This document shows positions 1-6,483 of a stretch of 8,563 nucleotides of DNA, piece by piece. The notes beneath the pieces were generated by a model. That model made no database searches, was not told the origin of the DNA, and saw nothing but the letters and a program-made list of their open reading frames with translations. Position 1 is the first letter of the stretch, and each line of letters opens with the position of its first letter. Source of the stretch: Chloroflexia bacterium. GTDB taxonomy: Bacteria > Chloroflexota > Chloroflexia > Thermomicrobiales > UBA6265. Both the position numbers and the translations under genes were made by a program. The stretch is taken from assembly GCA_013696525.1 (NCBI GenBank), contig JACCYK010000543.1:1-8563 (forward strand), in the 5' to 3' direction.

Positions 1-977
1 TCGATCTTCTGCCGGAGCTCGGTCGCCTCCGCTTCAGTCTCGGAGCCCTCGCCCAGCTCGCGCTGAATGGCCTTCATCTGCTCGCGCAGATAGTACTCGC
101 GCTGGCTCTTACCCAGCTCCTCCTGAACGTCGGTCTGGATCTTCTTGCCGAGCTCGAGCACCTCGAGCTCCTTGGCGATGAAGGCGTTAAGAGCACCCAA
201 CTTGTCCTGGATCGAGTCGAGCTCGAGTAGATGCTGTCGCTCTTCCGGATCCATCCGGAGGTTGGTCGCCACCAGGTACACCAGGTGCCGGGGATCATCG
301 ACGTTGAGCGCCGCGGTCACCAGCTCGTCCGGCAAGTGCGACACCAACGACACCAGTCGCTGGAACAGCTCCAAGGTGTTTCGTGTCAGCGCCTGGACCT
401 CGACGCTCTCTTCGGCCAGCTCCGGGGCGCGCTCGACCCGCGCGATCAAGAAGGGCTCCTCTTCGATGAACTCCAGGATCCGCATCCGCTCGAGGCCCTG
501 AACGGCCAATCGAACGCTGCCATCCGGCACCCGCATCATTTGGTGGATGGTGGCGATCGTGCCGATCGGGTAGACGTCATCGGGACCGGCGCCTTCTTAG
601 TCGGCGTCCTTCTGCATGACGAGGGCGACGGTCCGGTCGCCCGACATCACCTGGTCGATGAGTCGAAGCGACCGCGGCTGGGCGGCAGCCAGCGGCACCA
701 CGGTCAGCGGGAAGACCACTGTCCCCCGGAGCGGCAGGATTGGCAACGTCAGGCTGGTGTCCGCCGCCGGCTCTTCAACGGCGCCGGCTTCAACGGGGGC
801 TTCACTCACGACGTCAATCACGGTCGCCACGGCGACCGGGTCCGCGGGCTCGCCGGCGACGGCGCCAGGGGCCACTCCCGCGGCGTCCTCGTGGTCCGCT
901 TCCGGCTGACGCTCGCCGGCCGAGACTGGCTCCGCGCTCGCCGTTGCTTGGGTTTCATCATTGTCGCGATCTGTCAT
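1..977 (-). pseudogene. lon: ATP-dependent protease Lon, N-terminal part, interrupted by an in-frame stop and cut by the window edge
   Basis: Lon is a cytoplasmic AAA+ serine protease that degrades misfolded and regulatory proteins. The ATG at 975-977 follows an AAGGAG ribosome binding site lying inside the 3' end of hsp20. Residues 1 to about 75 are an acidic Ala/Glu/Pro-rich leader. The Lon substrate-binding domain then begins (LPILPLRGTVVFPLTVVPL, then VALVMQKDAD). Codon 127 is TAA (597-599). Translation past it in the same frame continues as clear Lon sequence: GPDDVYPIGTIATIHQMM, VQGLERMRI, DDPRHLVYLVATNL, and the helical region ELGKSQREYYLREQMKAIQRE down to base 1. The ATPase and protease domains lie outside the window. 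The frame is unbroken apart from the one codon, so this is either a recent nonsense mutation or a base error. The first ATG after the stop (537-539) has no ribosome binding site and would discard the start of the domain. Family identity is secure; functional status is not. Confidence 0.88.
597..599 (-). other. In-frame TAA (ochre) codon inside lon
   Basis: The minus-strand reading is GCC GAC TAA GAA GGC GCC GGT, giving A-D-stop-E-G-A-G. The flanks form one uninterrupted Lon sequence with no frame change. One base substitution in the TAA codon (for example GAA or CAA to TAA) would explain it. No readthrough context, SECIS-like structure or slippery sequence is evident. Confidence 0.85.
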
Positions 978-980
978 TGG

Positions 981-1451
981 TTACTGTGCTCCTTGCCGGT
1001 TCACGGACGCGGCGCCGACTTGCCGTGGCACGATCGTGCGGGCGACGCCGCGTGGAAGGACGATGCGAAGAAATCCATTCTCGTACTCGGCCACGGTCTG
1101 ATCCGCGTCTACAGGGAATGGAATATAAATATCGGCCCGAAACGCACCATAGGGAATCCGTGCTTCATGGTACGACCGGCGTCCATCTGGGCACCGGTCG
1201 GGGCGTTCACCCCGGATGACCAACATGTCGCCGTCGATATCGACGGACAATTGCCCTTCATCCATACCGGCGATCTCGGCCCGCACGACCAGGGCTTCAC
1301 GCGTTTCATAAACTTCGGTGGCGGGGCGCCATGGGCTCGGTTGGCCGCCGGCGACGGCGGGTCCACCCGGCATCAGCGTCCGAAAGACCGCTTCCATTTC
1401 TTGCTGCAACCGTTCCGGATCCCGAGAGCGGGCCCGTCGAATAACGTACAT
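981..1451 (-). CDS. Small heat-shock protein, Hsp20/alpha-crystallin family
   Basis: This is an ATP-independent cytoplasmic holdase that keeps unfolding proteins soluble for refolding or proteolysis. The protein is 156 residues, typical for bacterial Hsp20. The N-terminal arm (1-40) contains the helix DPERLQQEMEAVFRTLM. The alpha-crystallin domain spans about 41-134: WRPATEVYETREALVVRAEI, then IDGDMLVIRGER, and the signature end ENGFLRIVLPRG. The short C-terminal tail (135-156) lacks a clean I-x-I oligomerisation motif; RTIVPRQV is the nearest match. The ATG at 1449-1451 is chosen because AAGGAG lies 7 bases upstream. A longer frame opens at 1547, but that codon overlaps the -10 box. The stop is 3 bases before the lon ATG, and the lon ribosome binding site lies in the last hsp20 codons, so the two are almost certainly co-transcribed and translationally coupled. 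Confidence 0.93.
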   Translation of the reverse strand: MYVIRRARSRDPERLQQEMEAVFRTLMPGGPAVAGGQPSPWRPATEVYETREALVVRAEIAGMDEGQLSVDIDGDMLVIRGERPDRCPDGRRSYHEARIPYGAFRADIYIPFPVDADQTVAEYENGFLRIVLPRGVARTIVPRQVGAASVNRQGAQ

Positions 1452-1545
1452 AGCGACTCCTTGCCTGACCTGGCTCGCCGGCTGCCGGCGCGAGGATGGG
1501 AGCGAATGAACGACGCGACCGCTAGTGCCCGCGCCGGATGAATTC

Positions 1546-1551
1546 ATTATA
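1546..1551 (-). promoter_or_regulatory. Probable -10 box of the hsp20-lon operon
   Basis: The minus strand reads TATAAT here, a perfect sigma-70 -10 hexamer about 95 bases upstream of the hsp20 ATG. At 17-base spacing the -35 position reads TAGCAA (3 of 6 matches), which is weak. The expected transcription start is near 1539, giving a 5' leader of roughly 90 bases. No complete CIRCE, HspR or CtsR operator was found, so heat-shock control is not shown by the sequence. Confidence 0.55.
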
Positions 1552-1621
1552 CATCGCGCAACGGGAACTTGCTACGGTCCGTATAAGACCGGACTAGAGT
1601 GCGAACACCCCGCCGGTGAGC

Positions 1622-2620
1622 TTACGCCCAGATATACAGGATCAGCACGCTACCGACGCCCCAGAGCAGAATTGAGGCCAACAGCGGCCGGTCGCGAACC
1701 AACAGGATTTCCGGGCTGCCGCCGAGACGCCGCGCGTAGACCAGGTGGAGGTATCGGAACACGGCGTAGACCACGAACGGGATCGTCAACATCATCGAGT
1801 GGTTCCTGGGCACCGAGGCGGCGTCAAAGGTGTAGATCTCGTAGGAAAACAATTAATAAAAAAATTAGGTGCCGATGAGCTGGTCGAGCAGGCGCGCGGT
1901 GTACGCGCCGAGGTTTGCCCGGTGCCGTGCGGCTCGGCCGCGCAACGTCAGCAGCTCGTGCCGGCGCTTGCCAAAGCCCAACAGAAGGGCGAGGAGCATG
2001 GTGCAGACGAGCAACCAGGGAGAGATCTCAACCCCGATCGCGACCGCCCCGGCCGCTGCCCGGAGGACGAACCCGGCGGCAATCGCGAGCACATCGACCA
2101 ACACCCACTGTTTGAGCGAAAGAGAATACAGGACCATCAATCCGACGTACGAGGCGGCGACAAACAGGAACTCGGGCCGGACTACATAGGCGACAACCAA
2201 GCCGGCGCCGATCAGAGCAGCCGCCATTGCCAGGGCGGTCGCCCGCGATAGCGTGCCGGCGGCGACCGCGCGCTGTCGCTTTATGGGATGCAGGCGGTCG
2301 CGTTCGGCATCTCGAACGTCGTTGAAGAGATAGATGCCGCTGCTCAGCGCGCAGAAGACGATGACGGCAACGACGGTCCGAACCAATGGGTCGAGCTCGA
2401 ACAGCCGATGGTCGAAGACCAGCGCCGCGAACAGGACCCCGTTCTTCGTCCAGTGCAACGGACGCATCGCCCACAAGGCGACTGGTAGCCGTGACCGTCG
2501 CACCTGTCCGTGGGTCGAATGAGAAGTGACAGCGGCATGCCGGGGAGCATGTGGTGAACGCGCCGCCGGACGGGGGACCGCGCGTCGTGCGGGAGGGGAT
2601 TCCAGCGATTCGCCGGCCAC
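1622..2620 (-). pseudogene. UbiA-family membrane transferase, decaprenyl-phosphate phosphoribosyltransferase-like, frame broken at 1850-1867
   Basis: UbiA-family enzymes are multi-helix membrane proteins that use a prenyl (di)phosphate substrate. This one best fits the decaprenyl-phosphate 5-phosphoribosyltransferase branch, which transfers phosphoribose from PRPP to a polyprenyl phosphate. From the GTG at 2620, the first Asp motif NDVRDAERD with HPIKRQRAVAAG is at about 100-122, a second conserved segment YSLSLK...D...GFVLRAAAG at 165-191, and GFGKRRHELL near 215. Residues 1-251 end at LLDQLIGT. Six codons (TAA TTT TTT TAT TAA TTG) follow, then the frame resumes with FSYEIYTFDAASVPRNHSMM, LTIPFVVYAVFRYL, LGGSPEILLVRDRPLL and a last membrane helix. 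Length is 332 codons; the alternative GTG at 2501-2503 would give 293, nearer the family norm. The start at 2620 lies 3 bases after the glycosidase stop, implying one transcript. If the stops are real, the C-terminal helices are lost. Confidence 0.82.
1850..1867. other. 18-base nearly pure A/T block inserted in, or replacing part of, the UbiA gene
   Basis: The plus strand reads CAATTAATAAAAAAATTA, with 17 of 18 bases A or T, inside a GC-rich coding sequence. Its length is a multiple of three and it contains two in-frame stops on the coding strand. UbiA homology runs up to GT before it and resumes at FSYEIYTF after it. About six residues are expected at this point in relatives (recalled, not aligned), so the block appears to replace rather than add sequence. 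This looks like a mis-called or gap-filled patch, though a small real lesion is possible. Confidence 0.75.
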
Positions 2621-2623
2621 CGG

Positions 2624-4465
2624 TTACTCGCGCGGGGCGAGGGCTTCGACCTGAAACCTCCCGGCCGCGTTCCACAAGAGCCAGCCACTGGCCCCGGCCG
2701 CTTCCGTCGCCTCGATCTGGGCCCGAACCTCGTCCGGTCCGTACTCCATGAAGCCCTCGACGGGATAGTCGAAATCCTGCAGCCAAGGCCGCATCTTCAG
2801 TTTTGTGCCGGGAACAAGCTCTTCCGCTTGTTCAAGCGTATAGGCGACGGTCTCTCGCGGGAAGTCATTGGGGTGCCCGTCGACCGGGATGTTTCCGAGC
2901 TCGTAGTGGGATGGATAGATCATCAGGGAGACGTAGTCGGCGTACGGCGCAAGGTCCTGCAGGGTCTGGCCGATGCCCTGGTCGTTGGCAAAGAGCACGA
3001 CAATTGGGAACAAGTCGATCGACAACTTGGCGCCCGTCGGCCGCAACCGCTCATACGCCATCCGCACCGCGCCGGTAATCGCCGCCCGCCGCGCTTCCTC
3101 CGTGTAGTCGCGGCCGAAGTCGGACGTGCGCAGGTCACCATCGGAGGGAAAGCGGATGTAATCGTACTGGATTTCATCGAATCCCAAGTTAGCCAGCTCG
3201 ACCGCCAGATCGGCATTGGCCGCCCAGAGCTCCTCGTAGAAGGCGTTGACCCAAGCCGACCCATTCATGTCCCGCCAGAGGCCGCCGTTCACCTCGTCCA
3301 AGACCGAGAGATCCGGCCGCGCCTCGGCCACCACCGGATCCTTGAACACCACGACGCGGGCGATCGTGTAGATGCCCTTCGCGTGGAGCTCGGCGTTCAA
3401 GGCGACGGGGTCGATCACCGGGATCACCAGGTCGGGGATATCGCGAAAGAATGGGACTTGCGTATCGTAGTAGATCGTATCCTGCTTGACATCGATCACG
3501 ATCGCGTTGACCTCGGTCGTTTCGGCGATCTCCACCAGCACGTTGAATCGCTCCGGATCGACCAGCGTGCTGAAGTTGGCATAGACCGCGTTGATCCGCT
3601 CGATCTCCATCGCGGCATCAACCTGGAAGGTCTCCGAAATGGCGGCTTGCTGATCGACGTACCCGGGCGCCCTGACCAACACCTCGGACGCCGTCCCCAG
3701 GTTGTTGAGCCGGTAGGCGCCCTCGGCGTCCGTTTCGGTGGACGCCGTGCCGTCGGGCGTGCTGACCATGGCGCCGGCGATCGCGGCGCCCGATTCGTCA
3801 CGAACGATGCCGGTGACAACCGCGCGGCTCAGGCTCCAGTCGATCTGCTGGTGGCCGATCGGCCGTTCTTCCGTGCCATGATCGCTGGTCTCAACGACCA
3901 ACCGTGCCCCCGACGGCACATTCGCGAGCTGGTAGCTGCCATCCTCGCCGGTGGTCACGACCTCCCGCACCCCAGCCTCGGTGACCATCGAGACCGTCAC
4001 ATTGGCGATGGGTCTGCCGGTACCGGTTTCGGTCACCAGACCCCGCACGGTCGTCGGCCGCAGGGTCACGCTTTGGCTACCGGAGCTCCGATCAAGCTGA
4101 CCCGCGGCGACGCCATATCCCGGCGCGCTGACCGAGACCGCCAACGGCTCATCTCCGATTTGGAGTTCGGCCTGACCGTCGGCGTTCGATTGGATCAGTT
4201 GCTCACCCGCGACAACGTCCGCGTTCACGATCGGAGCTTGCGTGTACTGATCGAGAACGGTCACCGCGATCGCCTGGGTCGATGGCGTGCGGGACAGGAC
4301 GAAAGTGGCGGCCGCCAACAGGACCGGAACGGCGAACAGGATGACGCTGGCAACCCAACTGAGACCGCGCCACGACCGACCAGCAGCCCGTGACCGAGAC
4401 GCGGCCGGAACCTTGAGTCGCCCGGCCGACAGCCGGCTTCGTGGCGACGATGACGAGAGTCGCAT
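2624..4465 (-). CDS. Membrane-anchored putative glycoside hydrolase (DUF4015 type) with three carboxypeptidase-regulatory-like domains
   Basis: The 613-residue protein has a basic cytoplasmic N-terminus (1-35) and a single hydrophobic segment at about 37-58 (WVASVILFAVPVLLAAATFVL), acting as signal anchor, so the rest faces outward. Three beta-sandwich repeats of the carboxypeptidase regulatory-like type follow at about 66-135, 138-212 and 215-286. Each carries variants of 'V.G.V.d..g.pi..a.V', 'DG.y.l.nv' and 'v..pGY'. The catalytic-type domain, about 290-610, matches the DUF4015 putative glycosyl hydrolase family, a TIM-barrel relative of GH13. Its landmarks are NAIVIDVKQDTIYY (320-333), GFDEIQYDYIRFPSDG (428-443), LSIDLFP (481-487), YVSLMIYPSHY (511-521), MRPWLQDF (558-565) and WLLWNA (595-600). 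Acidic residues in IDVK and DEIQYDY are candidate catalytic groups; substrate is unknown. In-frame stops just upstream make ATG 4465 the first available start, although no ribosome binding site is obvious. The UbiA gene follows 3 bases after its stop. Confidence 0.86.
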   Translation of the reverse strand: MRLSSSSPRSRLSAGRLKVPAASRSRAAGRSWRGLSWVASVILFAVPVLLAAATFVLSRTPSTQAIAVTVLDQYTQAPIVNADVVAGEQLIQSNADGQAELQIGDEPLAVSVSAPGYGVAAGQLDRSSGSQSVTLRPTTVRGLVTETGTGRPIANVTVSMVTEAGVREVVTTGEDGSYQLANVPSGARLVVETSDHGTEERPIGHQQIDWSLSRAVVTGIVRDESGAAIAGAMVSTPDGTASTETDAEGAYRLNNLGTASEVLVRAPGYVDQQAAISETFQVDAAMEIERINAVYANFSTLVDPERFNVLVEIAETTEVNAIVIDVKQDTIYYDTQVPFFRDIPDLVIPVIDPVALNAELHAKGIYTIARVVVFKDPVVAEARPDLSVLDEVNGGLWRDMNGSAWVNAFYEELWAANADLAVELANLGFDEIQYDYIRFPSDGDLRTSDFGRDYTEEARRAAITGAVRMAYERLRPTGAKLSIDLFPIVVLFANDQGIGQTLQDLAPYADYVSLMIYPSHYELGNIPVDGHPNDFPRETVAYTLEQAEELVPGTKLKMRPWLQDFDYPVEGFMEYGPDEVRAQIEATEAAGASGWLLWNAAGRFQVEALAPRE

Positions 4466-4680
4466 GTTAGCAATGTCCGGCGTGGATCAAGCTCAACTCC
4501 CCGAGGTCCATTTCGAACCGCCCCAACGCGGTCACGCCCGCCTCGTGCACCGCATGCATGGCACCGGAACGATTCATTGGCGGCCTCGTCAACGTCCACT
4601 CGCGCGCCCGACCCGAGTAGGAACGCGAGAACACGAGCGGCGGGGACTTACGCGGTAGTCGAGTGTAGCACACTGCCCGA

Positions 4681-4704
4681 GCGGCATGGCCAGCGGCATG
4701 GCTA
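4681..4704. repeat. Two-copy 12-bp tandem repeat upstream of the polyprenyl synthase promoter
   Basis: GCGGCATGGC occurs at 4681-4690 and again at 4693-4702, forming two 12-base units (ending CA and TA). The pair ends 11 bases before the -35 box of the adjacent promoter. That is a plausible place for an activator or repressor site, but two copies could also be chance. Confidence 0.6.
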
Positions 4705-4715
4705 TCTGGCCATCG

Positions 4716-4744
4716 TTGACACGGCATCGCACGCCAACCATAAT
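4716..4744 (+). promoter_or_regulatory. Sigma-70-type promoter for the polyprenyl diphosphate synthase
   Basis: TTGACA (4716-4721) is a perfect -35 hexamer. A 17-base spacer follows, then CATAAT (4739-4744), matching 5 of 6 bases of the -10 consensus. Transcription would start near 4751, which excludes the frame's most upstream ATG at 4577 and leaves 36 bases of leader to ATG 4787, or about 75 to GTG 4826. Confidence 0.72.
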
Positions 4745-4786
4745 CGCCGCGATTGTGTTCCGTTTTTCACAATCTACGCTTGGCAG

Positions 4787-5812
4787 ATGGTCCAGTGCTC
4801 GGTTATCGCGGATCAAGGTGGGCTCGTGCGGTTACGCACTCGCGACGTTTTTACCACGATGCGGCCCGATCTGTTGCGGGTTGAGCGCCGGGTCGAGCAA
4901 GCGGCGACGGTCGACTTCCCGGTCGTGTCGTCATTGGTCCTGGAGTTGGTTCGCGCCGGCGGCAAGCGTCTCCGACCGCTCGTCCTGCTCTTGGCCGGCC
5001 GCGCCTACGCGCCGGATCCCGACGTGCTTACCGCCGCCGCCGCCGGCATCGAGCTCCTCCACACGGCGTCGTTGGTGCATGATGACACGGTCGATCGCTC
5101 CTCGCTCCGGCGTGGCCGGCCCACGCTCAACTCGATGCTCACCGCCGGGTCGGTCATCTTGCTGGGCGACTATCTCTTTGCCCAATCGGCGATGCTTGCC
5201 GCGGCGACCCAAAGCCCGCGCGCCGTCACCATCTTTGCCTCCACCCTGGCCGATATTTGCGATGGTCAACTTCGCGAAATATTTGATGCCCACCGGCTCG
5301 ATCAGTCTCGTGGCGACTATGAGCGCCGGATCTATGGAAAGACCGCGTCGCTCTTCGCTGGCGCCGCCGAAATGGGCGCCTTGCTGAGCCACGCGCCGGA
5401 GTCCCATATCGCGGCGTTGCGGGCCTACGGCTCGGATATTGGCCTCGCCTTTCAAGTCATCGACGATATCCTCGACCTGCGTGAGGCGACGGACGACCTC
5501 GGCAAACCAGCGGGGAACGACCTCCGCCAGGGGACGGTGACGCTACCGACGATGATCTACGCGGCGCGGCTCGATGAGCGCTCCGCCGCCGCCGCCCGGC
5601 TGCGAGCGGTGGTGCAAGGCGAGAACGAGAGCGCCGAGGCGATCGATGAGGTCGTGCACGAGATTCGAGCATCGTCCGCCTTGGCGGAGACGACCGCCTA
5701 CGCGGTGGAATTGACGGAGCGAGCGAAGGCCCACGTCCGGATCTGCCCTGACCAGGAGACGCGCTCGATGCTCGAGGACGTGGCTGACCTCGTCTGGAAC
5801 CGTTCAGCGTAA
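4787..5812 (+). CDS. Polyprenyl diphosphate synthase (trans-isoprenyl chain elongation, probably long chain)
   Basis: This enzyme condenses isopentenyl diphosphate onto an allylic diphosphate to build a long all-trans chain for quinones or lipid carriers. With the start at ATG 4787 the protein is 341 residues. Motifs are in the family order: GGKRLRP (58-64), the first Asp-rich motif in HDDTVD (DDTVD 99-103) followed by RRGRPT, the KT pair (184-185), and FQVIDDILD with the second Asp-rich motif DDILD (225-229). The residue five positions before the first Asp motif is a small Ala, not an aromatic, which in this family permits long products rather than farnesyl diphosphate. GTG 4826 is a good alternative start: AAGGTGG lies just upstream and it gives 328 residues, close to the usual length. 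A strong promoter lies at 4716-4744. The gene converges on the next one with an 11-base gap and no visible terminator. The exact chain length cannot be read from sequence. Confidence 0.92.
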   Translation: MVQCSVIADQGGLVRLRTRDVFTTMRPDLLRVERRVEQAATVDFPVVSSLVLELVRAGGKRLRPLVLLLAGRAYAPDPDVLTAAAAGIELLHTASLVHDDTVDRSSLRRGRPTLNSMLTAGSVILLGDYLFAQSAMLAAATQSPRAVTIFASTLADICDGQLREIFDAHRLDQSRGDYERRIYGKTASLFAGAAEMGALLSHAPESHIAALRAYGSDIGLAFQVIDDILDLREATDDLGKPAGNDLRQGTVTLPTMIYAARLDERSAAAARLRAVVQGENESAEAIDEVVHEIRASSALAETTAYAVELTERAKAHVRICPDQETRSMLEDVADLVWNRSA

Positions 5813-5823
5813 CGCGGCCCGGC

Positions 5824-6408
5824 TCACAAGGCGACCAGGCTGGTGTCGTACATTCGCTGGAAAATGCGATCCCAATACTGCGCCGCCGGGTCCGCCGTCT
5901 GAAGCTCCGCCGCGAGCTCTTGCGGCATGTCCGGGGCGAGCAAAATGGTCGCCAGGCGTTGGTCGTGACGGCTGGTCAGCGTGCGGTCGAGCAACTCGGC
6001 CTCGTGGCGATTCGACGGTTTAAGGCCGACGAGCACCAGCAAATCGGTACTCAGCATCTGCGTCCAGGTCTGGCTCGTGATCCGCGCCGCCAGGTCAAAC
6101 TCTTCGCGGATCCGGGCGTCGGCCGCGACGTCCGGCGCGAGGACCGGCAGCGCTTCTTGGGTGACAAAGGCGCTCAGGGCAAAATCCCGCCACGGCATGA
6201 GATAGTGCGACACGGGTGGGGTATGCTCGGCGAGCCGTAGCTGGATAAACGTCGAGATCCGCCGCGATCGTCCACCGCGGGCGTTGAAGATGAACCACCC
6301 CTGGCCCTGCCGCAGGCGCAAGTCGACCGCGTCGAAATACATGCTGAGCCGGAGCAGGAGATCTCGATCCTGCATCGGTGCGTGGTCAACGAATGTGGCG
6401 ACGTCCAC
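5824..6408 (-). CDS. Uncharacterised protein resembling a DnaC/IstB-type P-loop ATPase without nucleotide-binding motifs
   Basis: The GTG at 6406-6408 is chosen because GGGAGGTGA sits 5 bases upstream, giving 194 residues with no signal peptide or membrane segment. I do not recognise a named family. The layout recalls the AAA+ core of DnaC/IstB helicase-loader-like proteins. GWFIFNARGGRSRRIS (37-52) sits where a Walker A loop would be but lacks the G-K-S/T. DLLVLVGLKPSNRHEAELLDRTLTSR (122-147) resembles the Walker B strand and following helix but lacks the acidic pair. RLATILLAP (151-159) resembles the sensor-1 strand. WDRIFQRMYDTSLV (179-192) resembles the C-terminal lid. ATP hydrolysis would not be expected if this reading is right. 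The gene is convergent with the polyprenyl synthase and 106 bases downstream of the ThDP enzyme gene, on the same strand. Coding status is well supported by the start signal and composition; the ATPase relationship is inference. Confidence 0.8.
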   Translation of the reverse strand: MDVATFVDHAPMQDRDLLLRLSMYFDAVDLRLRQGQGWFIFNARGGRSRRISTFIQLRLAEHTPPVSHYLMPWRDFALSAFVTQEALPVLAPDVAADARIREEFDLAARITSQTWTQMLSTDLLVLVGLKPSNRHEAELLDRTLTSRHDQRLATILLAPDMPQELAAELQTADPAAQYWDRIFQRMYDTSLVAL

Positions 6409-6483
6409 GGCGTTCACCTCCCGCTTTCGTGTGACTGGAGCGGCCCTGGCGGGTCTGGGACGTTGCTCGTGAATAGCACAATC

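Larger units (their letters stand above)
4466..4786. other. Divergent intergenic region between the glycosidase and the polyprenyl synthase
   Basis: This 321-base gap separates two divergent genes. It holds a 12-bp tandem repeat (4681-4704) and a strong plus-strand promoter (4716-4744). I see no convincing minus-strand promoter for the glycosidase, no tRNA-like fold and no credible protein. An open minus-strand frame at 4467-4727 is Arg/His/Cys-rich, resembles no family I recognise and has no ribosome binding site, so it is not called. The part at 4466-4680 is otherwise unexplained. Confidence 0.6.

Noticed and set aside
231..1541. 436-codon open frame on the plus strand across lon and hsp20
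   Set aside because: It is antisense to two recognised genes, and the translation is an Arg/His/Gly-rich composition with no family resemblance, as expected from the complement of GC-rich codons. It also runs opposite the hsp20 promoter.
1577..1594. Short inverted repeat (GTCCG / CGGAC, 8-base loop) between the UbiA gene and the hsp20 promoter, as a terminator
   Set aside because: A five-base stem with no T-run on the minus strand is too weak to call.
1597..1605. GAGTGCGAA, resembling half of a CIRCE (HrcA) operator upstream of hsp20
   Set aside because: The matching half-site is absent at 9-base spacing, so there is no inverted repeat of the CIRCE type.
2828..4393. 521-codon open frame on the plus strand opposite the glycosidase
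   Set aside because: The translation is low-complexity (Asp/Arg/His/Gly) and mirrors the codon structure of the minus-strand gene, whose domains are unmistakable.
4467..4727. 86-codon minus-strand frame ending just before the glycosidase ATG
   Set aside because: No ribosome binding site and no recognisable family. Its composition looks non-coding, and part of it overlaps the repeat and promoter of the opposite gene.
4577..4786. N-terminal extension of the polyprenyl synthase to ATG 4577
   Set aside because: The frame is open, but the extension lies upstream of and across the likely promoter, its sequence has no family match, and it would make the protein about 70-80 residues too long.
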